Shown: positions 46,022 to 55,613 of the stretch, piece after piece
Numbering within the stretch: the first letter of the stretch is position 1
Layout of the letters: the number at the start of each line of letters is the position of its first letter
DNA from: Verrucomicrobiota bacterium
GTDB taxonomy: Bacteria; Verrucomicrobiota; Verrucomicrobiia; CAIQCK01
Direction of reading: 5' to 3'
Length of the DNA stretch: 64,000 nucleotides
NCBI GenBank assembly: GCA_016235595.1
Contig: JACRJX010000025.1
Coordinates: 1-64,000 of the forward strand
Notes under the pieces: generated by a model
Told to the model about the DNA's origin: nothing
Seen by the model: the letters and a program-made list of their open reading frames with translations, nothing else
The model's database searches: none
Position numbers and translations under genes: made by a program

Positions 46022-46659
46022 TCGAAGGCGGGAGGTTGCTTTCCTTTCTTGTCCCTGATTCTTTTCGCAAAGAGGAAGAACACTGCCGGGCCAAACGACA
46101 TCAGAGCTATGGATAACCCTGCCGCGATCCCGAGCAATGTGAGGGGCGGCGCACAGCATTCATGGCGCTGCCGGGAAATAATATGACTTGGAATGGCGAC
46201 GAGCAGTTCCAGAATGCTCCCTCTCAAGAGCCAGCCAGTAACGGTTGATGTAAACGAACGGGGATCCCCGCTCGAATAACTTCTGTAGAATATGACACCC
46301 CAAACCAGCCAAAACAGCGGGATGATGGTGACAGGGCTGAGAAGATCCCCGCCGAGATCAGACTTCTCTCCTCCCAGCATAAGAAGCACCGAACTGAAGC
46401 AGCCCGAAGCCATTGCCGCCATCGGAAGCGCCGCGATTGCAGCGGACACGATAATCTTCCGCTTCTTCACAGGTCTTCCCTGGGCCACGTCAACCGGCAC
46501 CAGCAGCAGGACGATTTGAATCAAAACAAGAACGGGGACGCACCAGAAAAAAAAGACACGGAGCATGTTTGCTTTGGAATAAGTCAGCAACAGAGGCACC
46601 GTCAAAACGGTGAGGCAAACGACATATAGCAACACGGTCAGCAGCGCCCATCGTTTCAT
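46018..46659 (-). CDS. Multi-pass membrane protein
   Basis: 213 residues; AGGAG lies six bases before ATG 46659. Membrane segments include WALLTVLLYVVCLTVLTVPL, VFFFWCVPVLVLIQIVLLLV, IIVSAAIAALPMAAMASGCF, VTIIPLFWLVWGVIFY and LGIAAGLSIALMSFGPAVFF. The C-terminus is basic (KRIRDKKGKQPP). No family recognised. Its stop overlaps the start of the methyltransferase remnant, so it may once have been co-translated with a full methyltransferase. Confidence 0.65.
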   Translation of the reverse strand: MKRWALLTVLLYVVCLTVLTVPLLLTYSKANMLRVFFFWCVPVLVLIQIVLLLVPVDVAQGRPVKKRKIIVSAAIAALPMAAMASGCFSSVLLMLGGEKSDLGGDLLSPVTIIPLFWLVWGVIFYRSYSSGDPRSFTSTVTGWLLRGSILELLVAIPSHIISRQRHECCAPPLTLLGIAAGLSIALMSFGPAVFFLFAKRIRDKKGKQPPAFE

Positions 46660-46713
46660 TTTTTGCTCCTCGATTCCTGGCGTTCTTCGGCAGCAACCGC
46701 AATCCTGCCAAAC

Positions 46714-48060
46714 CTATTTGTTTTCGTATGCGCCGATGTCAGGGGCCGGGCCTTCGGGACGGCGATTGCCTTCATGATCAACGCCCGGCGCGCCAACGGG
46801 CGAACCCTTGTCGATGGCGGGTGAGTCCGTGTTCAAATGGAAGTCGCCTCCGATCGGATTCACAAACCTTGGATTGCCGGCCACTGCATCGTCGCCGCGA
46901 ACCTCCTGCCACTTTTCCTTTTTCCACGTCATCTTGTAATTCCTGAAACCGTCCACCAGGTTGTAATCGAGAGTCACGCCTTGTTGGATGGGATCATTCA
47001 CAACGATCTGCGCCTCGGTGTTCTGGCTGCAAATGTTGTTCCTCACGACGACCTTCTCGATGTTCGTGTGCTGGACGAAAATGCCTTTTCGCCGGTTGGC
47101 ATAGGCGACGTTGTTCATGAGCGCGATGTTCTTCAGCGGCCCGCCCTTGCCCCAGGGAGCCACGACGAAACCGTCCTGATTGTTGTAGGCGATGTTGTTC
47201 ACGAAACTGACATTCTCCGAAGGCTGGCCATCCTCCGAGGCGATCGCAAGACCTGCGCCGCAGTTGTGCACAATGTTCCCGGCGACTTCGATGTTGCGGG
47301 TATCCCCGTAGGTATCCACGTAGATGCCCACGGTGCATACGACCGCCCCGCCCGGCTGCCTGAAGCCGAGCATGTGATGGACGTAGTTCTTGAGGATCTT
47401 TCCGTTGGAGCAGCCCTCCTTCGCGTCGATGCCTTCCTTGTGTATGTGATGGACGTGATTGCCGCGCACCTCGAACGCATCGGCCCCACAGACCGAGATT
47501 CCCTCCTGATCGCCTTTCATGTTCGTTTCGGTGACCTCGTTGTCGGCGATCACGATGTGACGGATCGTTGTCGCGCGCCGGCGTGACCAGACGTGAATCC
47601 CGCTGGACTGGCAGCCACGCACGAAGTTTTTCTCGAGGGTGATGTGACTCGCGTTGCCGGAGATGCTCACGCCATAGTAGGCCGAGTTCACGATGCGAAG
47701 CCCCGAGACCGTGATGCCGCTCTTGTCCTTGATGTGGAACAAACCCGATCCCCATCCGAACACGATGCCCTGGCCGTCCACGGTGACTTCATGGCCGGGA
47801 AAGGCCGCGTAGGTGATGGGCTTCCCGGCCGATCCCGAGTTTTTGGGGATCACTCTCTCATGATAGGTCCCAGCCTTGATGCGAACCGTGTCGCCGGCCA
47901 CGAGGGTATCGGCGGCTTTCTGGAGGGTCTTCCACGGCTGGGACTCAGTCCCGGTGTTGGCGTCGTCGCCCTTCGGGTCAACGCAGTATTCCGCCGCGCT
48001 TGCAAGGCGGCTCGCGGCCAGCAAAAGAGCAACGAGCGGCAGGACGAAAAGAAATCTCAT
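46714..48060 (-). CDS. Exported right-handed beta-helix protein (pectate-lyase-like)
   Basis: 448 residues from ATG 48060 (GGGAA six bases upstream). Signal peptide: MRFLFVLPLVALLLAASRLASA. A DUF1565-like start (YCVDPKGDDANTGTESQPWK, then AGDTVRIKAGTYHERV) leads to parallel beta-helix coils: GITVSGLRIVNSAYYGVSIS, then IRHIVIADNEVTETNMKG and GNHVHHIHKEGIDAKEG. It ends DSPAIDKGSPVGAPGVDHEG and DIGAYE, the usual close of such secreted proteins. Many are polysaccharide lyases or mannuronan epimerase-like; the substrate here is not known. Confidence 0.8.
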   Translation of the reverse strand: MRFLFVLPLVALLLAASRLASAAEYCVDPKGDDANTGTESQPWKTLQKAADTLVAGDTVRIKAGTYHERVIPKNSGSAGKPITYAAFPGHEVTVDGQGIVFGWGSGLFHIKDKSGITVSGLRIVNSAYYGVSISGNASHITLEKNFVRGCQSSGIHVWSRRRATTIRHIVIADNEVTETNMKGDQEGISVCGADAFEVRGNHVHHIHKEGIDAKEGCSNGKILKNYVHHMLGFRQPGGAVVCTVGIYVDTYGDTRNIEVAGNIVHNCGAGLAIASEDGQPSENVSFVNNIAYNNQDGFVVAPWGKGGPLKNIALMNNVAYANRRKGIFVQHTNIEKVVVRNNICSQNTEAQIVVNDPIQQGVTLDYNLVDGFRNYKMTWKKEKWQEVRGDDAVAGNPRFVNPIGGDFHLNTDSPAIDKGSPVGAPGVDHEGNRRPEGPAPDIGAYENK

Positions 48061-48152
48061 GTTGTTTTCCCTGATGGCGTCAATCTGGCGGACCTTCACG
48101 GGACGCATCCTCAGGGCGGCTGGCCGTGGGCCACCCGCAGGCCATCGGCGCT

Positions 48153-48743
48153 TCAGCGCGCCAGAAGCGCCAGCAATTCCTTGTCCTGAAGAATCTTGCC
48201 CAACACTTCCGACACCACGCGATTGATGAGGATCTCGTTGTCCTCGGCAAACGCCGTGGTCGGGCTGCGATCTTCCACTTCGGCGCGATAGAGATTCTCG
48301 TAGACCGCGTCCTGGTTGCGACCAACCACCTTGAACATCGCCGCCGTCTTCGTGCTGATGCTCCAGAGGCCCATGCCGGAGTTGTATTCGATGGCGCGCA
48401 GGGTCACCTGCATGCTCCGGACCGCCTGCGCGTTGAATGCCTCCACGACGAAACCGTTGCGCTTCAGTCCTTCCGTGATCTTCTCCTGGATAACAGACGC
48501 CACATCGCCCTGGCTGCTGATCAACTCCCCCATGGCGCCCGCGCCGACGCGCCGTCCGAAGTCCGCCGTCGTGCGCTCATCCACGACCTTGAGCGCCACA
48601 GTTTTGTTCGCGGCCTGCACGATCGGCTCGCCGGGTTGCAGTGTGGGTTTGATGGCGACGGACTGTTTGCTGTAAGCACAGCCCTGCACGATCAAAGCGC
48701 AAAACAACAACATCGCGACGCCCGGTTTCAATATTTTCATCAT
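48153..48743 (-). CDS. YajG-like lipoprotein
   Basis: 196 residues. The lipoprotein signal is AMLLFCALIVQGC followed by AYSKQS. The mature part (VALKVVDERTTADFGRRVGA, then VIQEKITEGLKRNGFVV and NAQAVRSMQVTLRAIEYN) follows the pattern of the YajG family of outer-membrane lipoproteins, which may act in envelope maintenance. A second ATG follows the first; either could start it. The gene stands alone between the beta-helix gene and a repeat. Confidence 0.7.
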   Translation of the reverse strand: MMKILKPGVAMLLFCALIVQGCAYSKQSVAIKPTLQPGEPIVQAANKTVALKVVDERTTADFGRRVGAGAMGELISSQGDVASVIQEKITEGLKRNGFVVEAFNAQAVRSMQVTLRAIEYNSGMGLWSISTKTAAMFKVVGRNQDAVYENLYRAEVEDRSPTTAFAEDNEILINRVVSEVLGKILQDKELLALLAR

Positions 48744-48775
48744 CGGCTGATTTCCTTTTTTTGGCTGCCGTTCAA

Positions 48776-48840
48776 CCTACGCTAATGCCCTGCCCCATCA
48801 AGACAAAAACCTTTCTCCCATCTCCACGCTCCAGCCGTGG
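48776..48840 (-). repeat. Direct repeat flanking the metalloprotease gene, copy 1
   Basis: It includes ATGCCCTGCCCCATCAAG and ACAAAAACCTTTCTCCCATC. A near-identical copy in the same orientation is at 51237-51299, so the two bracket the gene 48865-51201. Confidence 0.65.
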
Positions 48841-48864
48841 ATCGGACACATTCCGCGGCGGACT

Positions 48865-51201
48865 TCAACGCGACGGTTGGGCAGGCATCTCGGCCCATCC
48901 TTCCGGCACAAACTCCGGGTGATCGACCGCCGACCATCGGAACTGCTCCATGCGCTCTTGAACGTCCCGGTCGAGACGGACGATCTCGTGCGTGTGGCCA
49001 TAGCGAAAATTGTGGAGCATCTCGTGGGCGATGCCCCAAGCATGGTGAAACCAATCCTGACAATGGAGATAGGTCGAAAAGGGCATCGTGACGGAGCCTT
49101 GTCCCACAGAGCCCACCGCACCGGTGTTCAGCCACCACTTGATCTCGACGCGGTGCTTGGGAGAGAGGGGTATCTGGCGGGCGCTGGCGATCGCTTCGAG
49201 TTCCCGCTCGACCTTGTTCAGGTAGGTCCGGGTGTTCCAGTCGCGATAGGAAGGCGCCTTGGTGGAACAATGCGGGAATCGGGAAACGACAAATGGCTCG
49301 GGCGGGGCAGAGACACTGCACTTTGTTTCCATTCGATAGGTGACGCGGGCCATCAGCGTGTCCTTCATGTTGCCCAAACGCCGGACGTCTTCGGGAGTGA
49401 AAGGCAGTGACGGCAATGAAGTGCCGTCCTGCATCGAAAGCGTGGGTGTCCACTCGAGCTTTGAGGACGCCTTGTCGAGCAGGTGATTCTGAGGGTCGCC
49501 CAACGTGATCTCCCACCAAATCCGCCTGGAGCCGCGTCCCAGGTGTTCGTCTTGCATCAGCGCGGCGGAAGCCAGCGGGTGGAGCGGCCCGCCCAGGACA
49601 AACTCGCGGCCGGCGGCGGGGGGAAGCAGATAGCCCCGGGGTTGAAAGACGGCCTTCCGCTTGCCGGAGAACGCCAGCCAGTAGGCGAGATTGAAGAAAC
49701 GCCGGTTGGTGAAAAACCGCGAGGCCTCAGGCTGGGAAATGTCCAGATGCCCATCGGGAAATTGAAGCACAACTCCGTTCCGGATGGAGTGAGGCGTGCC
49801 TTCCTGCCAGCGAAACGAACACGCAAGCCATTGTCCCGGGTCGAGCGTGATCGCCGGAATCTCGCGCAACGTGACGCTTTTCCAGAGCGCCGCATAGTCG
49901 CTGCCCGCATGGCCGAAGACGTGGATCATGTAGCTCTGGCCCTCGGAGAGAATCAAAACCGGAGACGCCGCTTTGGAATTGGGGGCGGCCGTCCACGACA
50001 CAGCGCCCTGCCGGCGGACCGACCGCACGGCCAAATCGTCGAGAACCATCAAACGATTTCCAGGCCCGATGAGTCGGGGTTCGGCTTGCCGGGCCTTCAG
50101 GTCCACTGTCATCGGAGCCTTGATATTGAGGATGTCCGTCTTCAACGCAACGAGGGTCCGGGCTCCGGCCTGGTGAAGGACTTCGAACTGATACTGTCCT
50201 GACTCCAGCGCCACCAGACACTGGCCGCGAGCGTCAAAGACACGCTGCCCGGCCAGCAGGTCCCGCGCCTCGCTTTCGGCGGGAAACCGGTAAATCCTGA
50301 GCGCCGCACCCGTGAGCGCGCCGCCAACATCCGCATGCACCCGAACCAGGTGCCGATCACCGAACCGCGGCACTTTCAATAGCACTTCATACTCATCCGC
50401 ACCCGACGCGAGATCTTCGAAATCAATGCAGAGACGTTCCGGGCGATAATCGAGACTCACGATCCCCCTGCCGGCGGTCTTGCTCAGCGTGGCTCTCTGC
50501 AAGTCCATCGCCTCCGGCATCAACGCGGGCTGCAACGCCAGCACGGGACTCTTCGCGGTGTCCCACGGACGCCCATTGGCCGTGACCTCGGCCGGAGGAC
50601 TCCGCTCCTTGTGAATCCACCGGGCTTCGTTCCGCGAAAGCCAGACCTCGTCCATTCCATCGATCCTGGCTTTGAGCCGCAACTCCAAGTCATCTCTCGA
50701 AGCCGCAGGCGTTTTGTTCCGGGCGAGCATCCCGGCAAAGTCGAGGGTCACTTCGTATGTGTCCGCCCCCGCCGGGTGGTCTTCGAACCGAATCACCAGA
50801 CTCTCACAGTCGCGGCCCAACTGGACTGAACCGCGTCCCCGAATCGTATGCAACACAACCCCGCTGAGGTCCGCATCTTTGCGATCCAATCCCTCCAGCG
50901 GGCTTGGGGTCAGGATGGGCCGTTGCTGCGGGTTCCACTTTCGCCCATTGATCTCGACTTCAGTTGGAGGCGGGCCGGTCTTGTGGATCCACTGGGCATT
51001 CTGGCGCGACAGGCGAAGCTCATCGACGCCGTGGATCACGGCCACAATCGTGAGACGTTCCGCGGGCAGCGAGTCCTGCGCCCCTGCGGGTGGGACAAGC
51101 CCCCACAGCAGCCACGCCAGGACCGAAACCAACCACGCAAACAACCTGGCATCAGACACCCTCAAAGAAGCCAGGGAATGATGAAACAGGGCCGGATTCA
51201 T
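48865..51201 (-). CDS. Exported metalloprotease-like protein with duplicated N-terminal domain
   Basis: 778 residues from ATG 51201. The signal region is FAWLVSVLAWLLWGLVPPAG. Two tandem beta-domains of about 125 residues follow, each with the pattern I-x-G-x-D-E-x-x-L-S-R-x-x-A-x-WIHK, PPxEV and NGRxW, ending in FEDxxxGADxYEV. The middle is beta-rich (LEITLGDPQN-like, and FRWQEGTPHSIRNGVVLQF). Near the C-terminus GIAHEMLHNFRYGHTHEIV gives HExxH with a third His six residues later, as in metzincin-like sites, though the usual Gly is Arg. It is likely a secreted or periplasmic zinc protease or a relative. Confidence 0.7.
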   Translation of the reverse strand: MNPALFHHSLASLRVSDARLFAWLVSVLAWLLWGLVPPAGAQDSLPAERLTIVAVIHGVDELRLSRQNAQWIHKTGPPPTEVEINGRKWNPQQRPILTPSPLEGLDRKDADLSGVVLHTIRGRGSVQLGRDCESLVIRFEDHPAGADTYEVTLDFAGMLARNKTPAASRDDLELRLKARIDGMDEVWLSRNEARWIHKERSPPAEVTANGRPWDTAKSPVLALQPALMPEAMDLQRATLSKTAGRGIVSLDYRPERLCIDFEDLASGADEYEVLLKVPRFGDRHLVRVHADVGGALTGAALRIYRFPAESEARDLLAGQRVFDARGQCLVALESGQYQFEVLHQAGARTLVALKTDILNIKAPMTVDLKARQAEPRLIGPGNRLMVLDDLAVRSVRRQGAVSWTAAPNSKAASPVLILSEGQSYMIHVFGHAGSDYAALWKSVTLREIPAITLDPGQWLACSFRWQEGTPHSIRNGVVLQFPDGHLDISQPEASRFFTNRRFFNLAYWLAFSGKRKAVFQPRGYLLPPAAGREFVLGGPLHPLASAALMQDEHLGRGSRRIWWEITLGDPQNHLLDKASSKLEWTPTLSMQDGTSLPSLPFTPEDVRRLGNMKDTLMARVTYRMETKCSVSAPPEPFVVSRFPHCSTKAPSYRDWNTRTYLNKVERELEAIASARQIPLSPKHRVEIKWWLNTGAVGSVGQGSVTMPFSTYLHCQDWFHHAWGIAHEMLHNFRYGHTHEIVRLDRDVQERMEQFRWSAVDHPEFVPEGWAEMPAQPSR

Positions 51202-51522
51202 GTGTCGATTACGCCTCCACAACCAACGCCGCCCAGCCTACGCCGATGCCCTGCCCCATCAAGGCAAAAACCTTTCTCCCATCTCCACTCCCGCCGTGGA
51301 AAGGAACCATTCCGCTGCGGACTGGCATCCAACTCCTCTCTCCTGTGGCCAACGACGTGAGGAGGCGGTGTCCGGGGCGAATGGCAGCCCATCCTACCTC
51401 AGTGCACTTGACTCTCCACCGCCCCGGTGCAAAATCCCGCGCGTGAAGGTGGAATGCTTTTCCACCGGGCCAGCGCTGCCGCGCCATGACCCGAAGAAGG
51501 ACCAAGAACAAGGATTGAAAAC
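51202..51522. other. Divergent intergenic region containing repeat copy 2
   Basis: About 320 bases between the leftward metalloprotease gene and the rightward propeller gene. The repeat at 51237-51299 takes up part of it. No small gene was convincing. Confidence 0.45.
51237..51299 (-). repeat. Direct repeat flanking the metalloprotease gene, copy 2
   Basis: It carries CCTACGCCGATGCCCTGCCC and CAAAAACCTTTCTCCCATCT, closely matching 48776-48840 in the same orientation, including the following CCGTGG. Confidence 0.65.
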
Positions 51523-53286
51523 ATGACTCACAGAAGAATGATGATCCTTTGCGCCGGCGCGTTTCTTGCGGCTGGCGCAGTCGTGGCCAGCGCCAAAGAC
51601 TGGCCGGAGTGGTGCGGTCAAGCCTCCCGCAACAGGGCGGCCGAGTGCGATCAGAAGCTGCCGGATTCGGTGGATTGCGGCGAACTCAACGACGCTGGCG
51701 AGGTGGTCCTGCCATCCACGAAGAATGTCAGGTGGGTGACCCGAATTGGCCGCCGCACGACCGGCAGCCCCGTGATCAGCCGGGGCAAGGTGTTCATCGG
51801 GACCACCTCGGCAGACGGGAAGGATGCCTGTTTTCTGTGTCTTGACGAAAAGACCGGCAGCCTGCTCGGCTCGTTCATTTGTCCCATGCCTTCTTCCAGG
51901 GATAAACTGGAGAGTTGGTCCGTCAGTTCGTCGCCCACGATTGAAGATGACCGGATGTATTTCGTCAGCCCGTATCAGGAGGCGATGTGCGTTGACCTGA
52001 AAGTGCTGCTGGGCGAACGCGGCGCTCACGCGAAGGAGAACGATCCGGCATCCGCAAAAGCAGAGAAGGCGGCGATCCAACAGCTGTCGCTGAAGAGCAT
52101 CGTCTGGCGATATGACCTGTGCGAAAAGCTCAAGGCCTACTATCACCATACGGCCAGCTCCTCCGTCCTGGTGCACGGGGATTATGTCTACGTCTGTACG
52201 GGCAATGGCCGCTCCTGGGTTCCCGGGCGGATTCCCTACAATCCACTCAGCCCGAGCTTGGTCGCATTCCATAAGATGACGGGGCAACTGGTCGCGCGCG
52301 ATGACGAGCAGATAGGCGAGCAGGTTTACCGCGGGCAATACACATCGCCGTCCCTCGGCATGGTGAATGGAAAAGCCCAAATACTCTTCGCCACGGGCAA
52401 CGGCCTCTGTCAGGCGTTCGAGCCGGTGGACCCTGCGGTGCCCGTGGCGCCCGACCGCTGGAAGACCACGAGCCTGCGCGGGCCGATTGTGTATTTCATC
52501 GATGTCAAAGAGAAGGACACCGGCGGGCTCTCGGCATCGGAGTATGCCCGTTCAATCAATCTTCTCTCGACCCTGCCGAAGCCCGCTCTGCCGCTGGAGT
52601 TCCGTTTTTCGCTGGGAGCGCCGGCCACGACGCCCATCGATGCCATTCCGACGGCGAGAGTCCCCGACGTGCCTGTTCTGAAAAAGATATGGTCGTTCGA
52701 TTGCATTCCCGCGGAGTATAAGAAGCTCCCCTTCTACCCGCGTCAAAGCAAGGGCGATGGCCGCGGGCATCCGTGCGACATCATCGGCACACCGGTCTTC
52801 CATAACAATCGAGTTTACATCGCGATCGGCGGCGACCCCAATCACGGCGGAAGAGAATGCAAGGGAAGCATTGTTTGCATCGATGCAACCCAGACCGGCG
52901 ACGTCACGGGGAAGGCCCGGGTCTGGTCCTACGAGGCCATGAACCAAAGCATCTCCACCGTGGCGGTGGCCGACGGCCTGGTCTTCGCGGTGGACAATGC
53001 ATACACGGTGCATTGCCTGGATGCCGATAGCGGCCATTGTTACTGGACACATTCCATCCGGCAGAACGCAACGTGCTTCGGTTCGCCGCTTGTTGCGGAT
53101 GGGAAGCTGTATATCGACAGAAGCATTTTGTCCGCGGGCAGGAAGCTCGAAGTGCGCGATGGCATCAAGAGCAGCCAGCACACGGAGTATAGCAGCCATT
53201 CGGTCGCCAACGGGGTGGTATACGCCGTGATCGGCAACCGTCTGTGGGCGATAGGCAACAAGCCTGACCAGAAACCGCAGAGGTGA
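51523..53286 (+). CDS. Exported PQQ-type beta-propeller protein
   Basis: 587 residues. Signal peptide: MMILCAGAFLAAGAVVASA. The mature start DWPEWCGQASRNRAAEC and blades such as RTTGSPVISRGKVFIGTTS, VSSSPTIEDDRMYFVSP, GTPVFHNNRVYIAIGGDP, ISTVAVADGLVFAVDN and YAVIGNRLWAIG match the quinoprotein-alcohol-dehydrogenase-like/PQQ-repeat propeller. The blade ends (LDEKTG, LDADSGHCYWTHS) fit. No catalytic Asp or disulphide ring for a true dehydrogenase was confirmed. It is likely periplasmic, and the next gene is an exported FMN reductase. Confidence 0.78.
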   Translation: MTHRRMMILCAGAFLAAGAVVASAKDWPEWCGQASRNRAAECDQKLPDSVDCGELNDAGEVVLPSTKNVRWVTRIGRRTTGSPVISRGKVFIGTTSADGKDACFLCLDEKTGSLLGSFICPMPSSRDKLESWSVSSSPTIEDDRMYFVSPYQEAMCVDLKVLLGERGAHAKENDPASAKAEKAAIQQLSLKSIVWRYDLCEKLKAYYHHTASSSVLVHGDYVYVCTGNGRSWVPGRIPYNPLSPSLVAFHKMTGQLVARDDEQIGEQVYRGQYTSPSLGMVNGKAQILFATGNGLCQAFEPVDPAVPVAPDRWKTTSLRGPIVYFIDVKEKDTGGLSASEYARSINLLSTLPKPALPLEFRFSLGAPATTPIDAIPTARVPDVPVLKKIWSFDCIPAEYKKLPFYPRQSKGDGRGHPCDIIGTPVFHNNRVYIAIGGDPNHGGRECKGSIVCIDATQTGDVTGKARVWSYEAMNQSISTVAVADGLVFAVDNAYTVHCLDADSGHCYWTHSIRQNATCFGSPLVADGKLYIDRSILSAGRKLEVRDGIKSSQHTEYSSHSVANGVVYAVIGNRLWAIGNKPDQKPQR

Positions 53287-53450
53287 TGACGCGCGCGGCC
53301 GAATCGTTTGACGCGAGCCGGAAGGCGTTAAGGGATGGACAAAAACCAAACGATAGGACAGCATCAACCGCAGCCACAAACCCGCTATCAAGTGGCTCGA
53401 AACGCAATGATTGTTTCGGCTATCTCATAAACCACAAGAAGGAGAAACTC

Positions 53451-54185
53451 ATGAGTCAGAAGCTCACCCGCCGTCATTTCCTGAACTCCGCCATCCTGGC
53501 CGCCGGCTCCGCCGCCGTGGCCCAAGCCGCCACAAAACCCGGCCCGGCTCCCGCCCCGACGGTTCCCACCGGGAAAATCAAAATCATCGCCCTCAACGGA
53601 AGCCCGCGCAAGGACAAGACAACCGTGGCGGCCCTGACCGTCGCCATCGAAGCGGCCAAGGCCGTCGCGCCGGACCGAATCGAAGTCGAACTCGTTCACC
53701 TGGTTGACTACAACCTTCTTTCGTCCGCGCGCGTTCTCGGCGAACTTGCCGTCCCGGCCATCAACGGCAAGACCGACTTCGTCAAACTGGAGGAGAAACT
53801 CTCCGCGCCGGAGGTCCGCGGGCTTCTGGTCGGCAGTCCGGTTCATAACAGCTCGCTGAGTTCGCTCGCGGCCCTCTTCTTCGGCCAAGTCCGCCACGGG
53901 AAGGACAAGAATGGACATCCGATCCTCGAAGGCAAACCGGCAGGCGCACTGGCAGTCGGCGGCGCGCGCAACGGCGGACAGGAAAACGTGGTGAACGGGA
54001 TCAACACGTATTTCTTCCATGAGAAGATGATTCTCGTGGGAGCGGACAGCGGCCGCGTCGGCGCGCTGCTCTGGAACCAGAAGGACTCGATCGACGAGGA
54101 CGAGTTCGGCAAGAAGCTCGCCGTTGGGCTTGGCCAGCGGGTTGCAAAAGCCGCCTTGTCCATCCCGACGAACCTGTTTGCGTGA
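53451..54185 (+). CDS. Tat-exported NADPH-dependent FMN-reductase-like protein
   Basis: 244 residues from ATG 53451, with AAGGAGAAACTC directly before it. A Tat signal (LTRRHFLNSAILAAGSAAVA) is followed by the flavodoxin-like fold: KIKIIALNGSPRKDKTTVAA (phosphate-binding loop with G-S-P-R), VRGLLVGSPVHNSSLSSLAA (second flavin loop) and AGALAVGGARNGGQEN (third flavin loop). Members bind FMN and reduce quinones, metals or FMN. Export through Tat suggests a folded flavoprotein in the periplasm. It may use reductant supplied by neighbours, but this is inference. Confidence 0.82.
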   Translation: MSQKLTRRHFLNSAILAAGSAAVAQAATKPGPAPAPTVPTGKIKIIALNGSPRKDKTTVAALTVAIEAAKAVAPDRIEVELVHLVDYNLLSSARVLGELAVPAINGKTDFVKLEEKLSAPEVRGLLVGSPVHNSSLSSLAALFFGQVRHGKDKNGHPILEGKPAGALAVGGARNGGQENVVNGINTYFFHEKMILVGADSGRVGALLWNQKDSIDEDEFGKKLAVGLGQRVAKAALSIPTNLFA

Positions 54186-54224
54186 TTGATGAAGTGCGCG
54201 GCAGATCAGGACGCGCGGGTTTCT

Positions 54225-54450
54225 GGCTGAGTCCCGTTAGGGACGGTGCGATAATAGCCCGGCGTTTTAACGCCGGGAATGCGATGGAAGATTGGCAGAG
54301 TCCCGGAGGGACGACTGAATGATTTGAGCAACGCGCTCCAAATGATTCAAACCCGTTGGGGTAGAATCTTTGTTGGATGCATGACCCGGGGTAGCGCGCA
54401 ACCCCGGGCTGAGTGATGAAATCCCTTCAGGATTTCCGGCGGCGACTCAC
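54225..54450 (+). repeat. Palindrome cluster with dispersed repeat, copy 2
   Basis: It includes GTCCCGTTAGGGAC (54231-54244), CCCGGCGTTTTAACGCCGGG (54258-54277), GTCCCGGAGGGAC near 54300, a CCCGGGGTAGCGCGCAACCC stretch and the core 54413-54446. From about 54310 to 54447 it matches the reverse complement of 57559-57690. No gene lies in the 54186-54515 gap. Confidence 0.7.
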
Positions 54451-54515
54451 GGCGAAACCTCTGCCGCACACGTGACCCACGTTCGCGCGTTCCGACACAT
54501 ACTCTCCGCCTAAAC

Positions 54516-55445
54516 CTATCGCGCTTGCGCGGGCAAATCCTTCCCGCGAATCACGCCCAGATAATGCAGGATGTTGATGTCCTCCGGCGCATTCGTGCCG
54601 TGCTTGCCGACGGTCTTGCCGCGCGACTCGATGTCGTGCACGCCGTGGTCGGTCGAAAAAGTGATCAGCGTGTTGTGCCGGGTCCAGTGCTTCTGGATGC
54701 ACTTCGCCAGCGTGTCAAAGCCGTCCACCTGGAATTGCAGCGCCTCCAGCGCCGCCTTGGATTCCGTTCCCGTGCGGTGCATGGTGCTGTCGTAGTCGCC
54801 ATTGTAGACAACGATGAAATCGTGCTGGTCCTGCTGAATCAGCTCCTGCGCTTTCTTGATGCTGTCGCGGGTATCGGGGAAGTTGAAGTAATCCATCTTC
54901 CGCTCCAGAAAAATCTTCGCCATGCTGCAGTTGGGCGACGCCACGATGACCGCGCGTTTGCCGGACCGAATCAGGGAATCGAAGAGTGTGTCAATCTTGA
55001 TGACCGGCTTGGAATACACCTTGATCCCGTGCACCTCGGGCAACGCGCCCGTATACATGGTGCCGAAACAAACCGGCGTCACCGAGGGCATCATCGTGGC
55101 CATCGGCAGTTCGATCTGCGTGTGCTCCCGCACCGGCTTGAACATGTCGCGATACTTCCCGGTCAGCCACTGCGCCACCGCATCGGGATTGTAGATCACG
55201 ACGCGGTCGATCGGGCCGCCCGCAAGCGCGCGAATCTTGCCGCACACATCGTCGAGTTTCTTGTCGGCGAGTTTCGGCGGCTCGATGCCATAGGCCGAGG
55301 CAATCGTCGGCGCGAAATGTGTCAACGACACCGTGTTGCACTTGGCGGACGGTTTGGCCCCTGCGGCCTCTTGCGCGACGCCGTCGCGCGCGCACCAGAG
55401 AAGACAAGTTGCAGCGACGACCGCCGCCACGATTTTTTGTTTCAT
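54516..55445 (-). CDS. Exported alkaline-phosphatase-superfamily protein
   Basis: 309 residues from ATG 55445 (AAGGAG nine bases upstream). Signal peptide: KQKIVAAVVAATCLLWCARD. The mature part carries RVVIYNPDAVAQWL, then MPSVTPVCFGTMYTGALPEVHG (position of the nucleophile Thr/Ser and of the H-G pair), then VYNGDYDSTMHRTG (metal-binding Asp and His) and LITFSTDHGVHD (metal D-H-G). These match type I phosphodiesterase / nucleotide pyrophosphatase-like members, which also include sulfatases. It ends in DLPAQAR. It is probably periplasmic; the substrate is unknown. Confidence 0.75.
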   Translation of the reverse strand: MKQKIVAAVVAATCLLWCARDGVAQEAAGAKPSAKCNTVSLTHFAPTIASAYGIEPPKLADKKLDDVCGKIRALAGGPIDRVVIYNPDAVAQWLTGKYRDMFKPVREHTQIELPMATMMPSVTPVCFGTMYTGALPEVHGIKVYSKPVIKIDTLFDSLIRSGKRAVIVASPNCSMAKIFLERKMDYFNFPDTRDSIKKAQELIQQDQHDFIVVYNGDYDSTMHRTGTESKAALEALQFQVDGFDTLAKCIQKHWTRHNTLITFSTDHGVHDIESRGKTVGKHGTNAPEDINILHYLGVIRGKDLPAQAR

Positions 55446-55613
55446 TATTCTTCGCTCCTTGCCGATAAGCCATTGGCATTGTAGGCGCACCCCGCGCGCG
55501 CGCAAGCACGGGTTCCGCTGCGAGCCTGCGGTTCCGGCGAGCCGTCGAACCGGGCCACGACGACGCGTGAGAATTTCATAACGTGGACTTGTTGACACTC
55601 TGCGATTGAGGAT

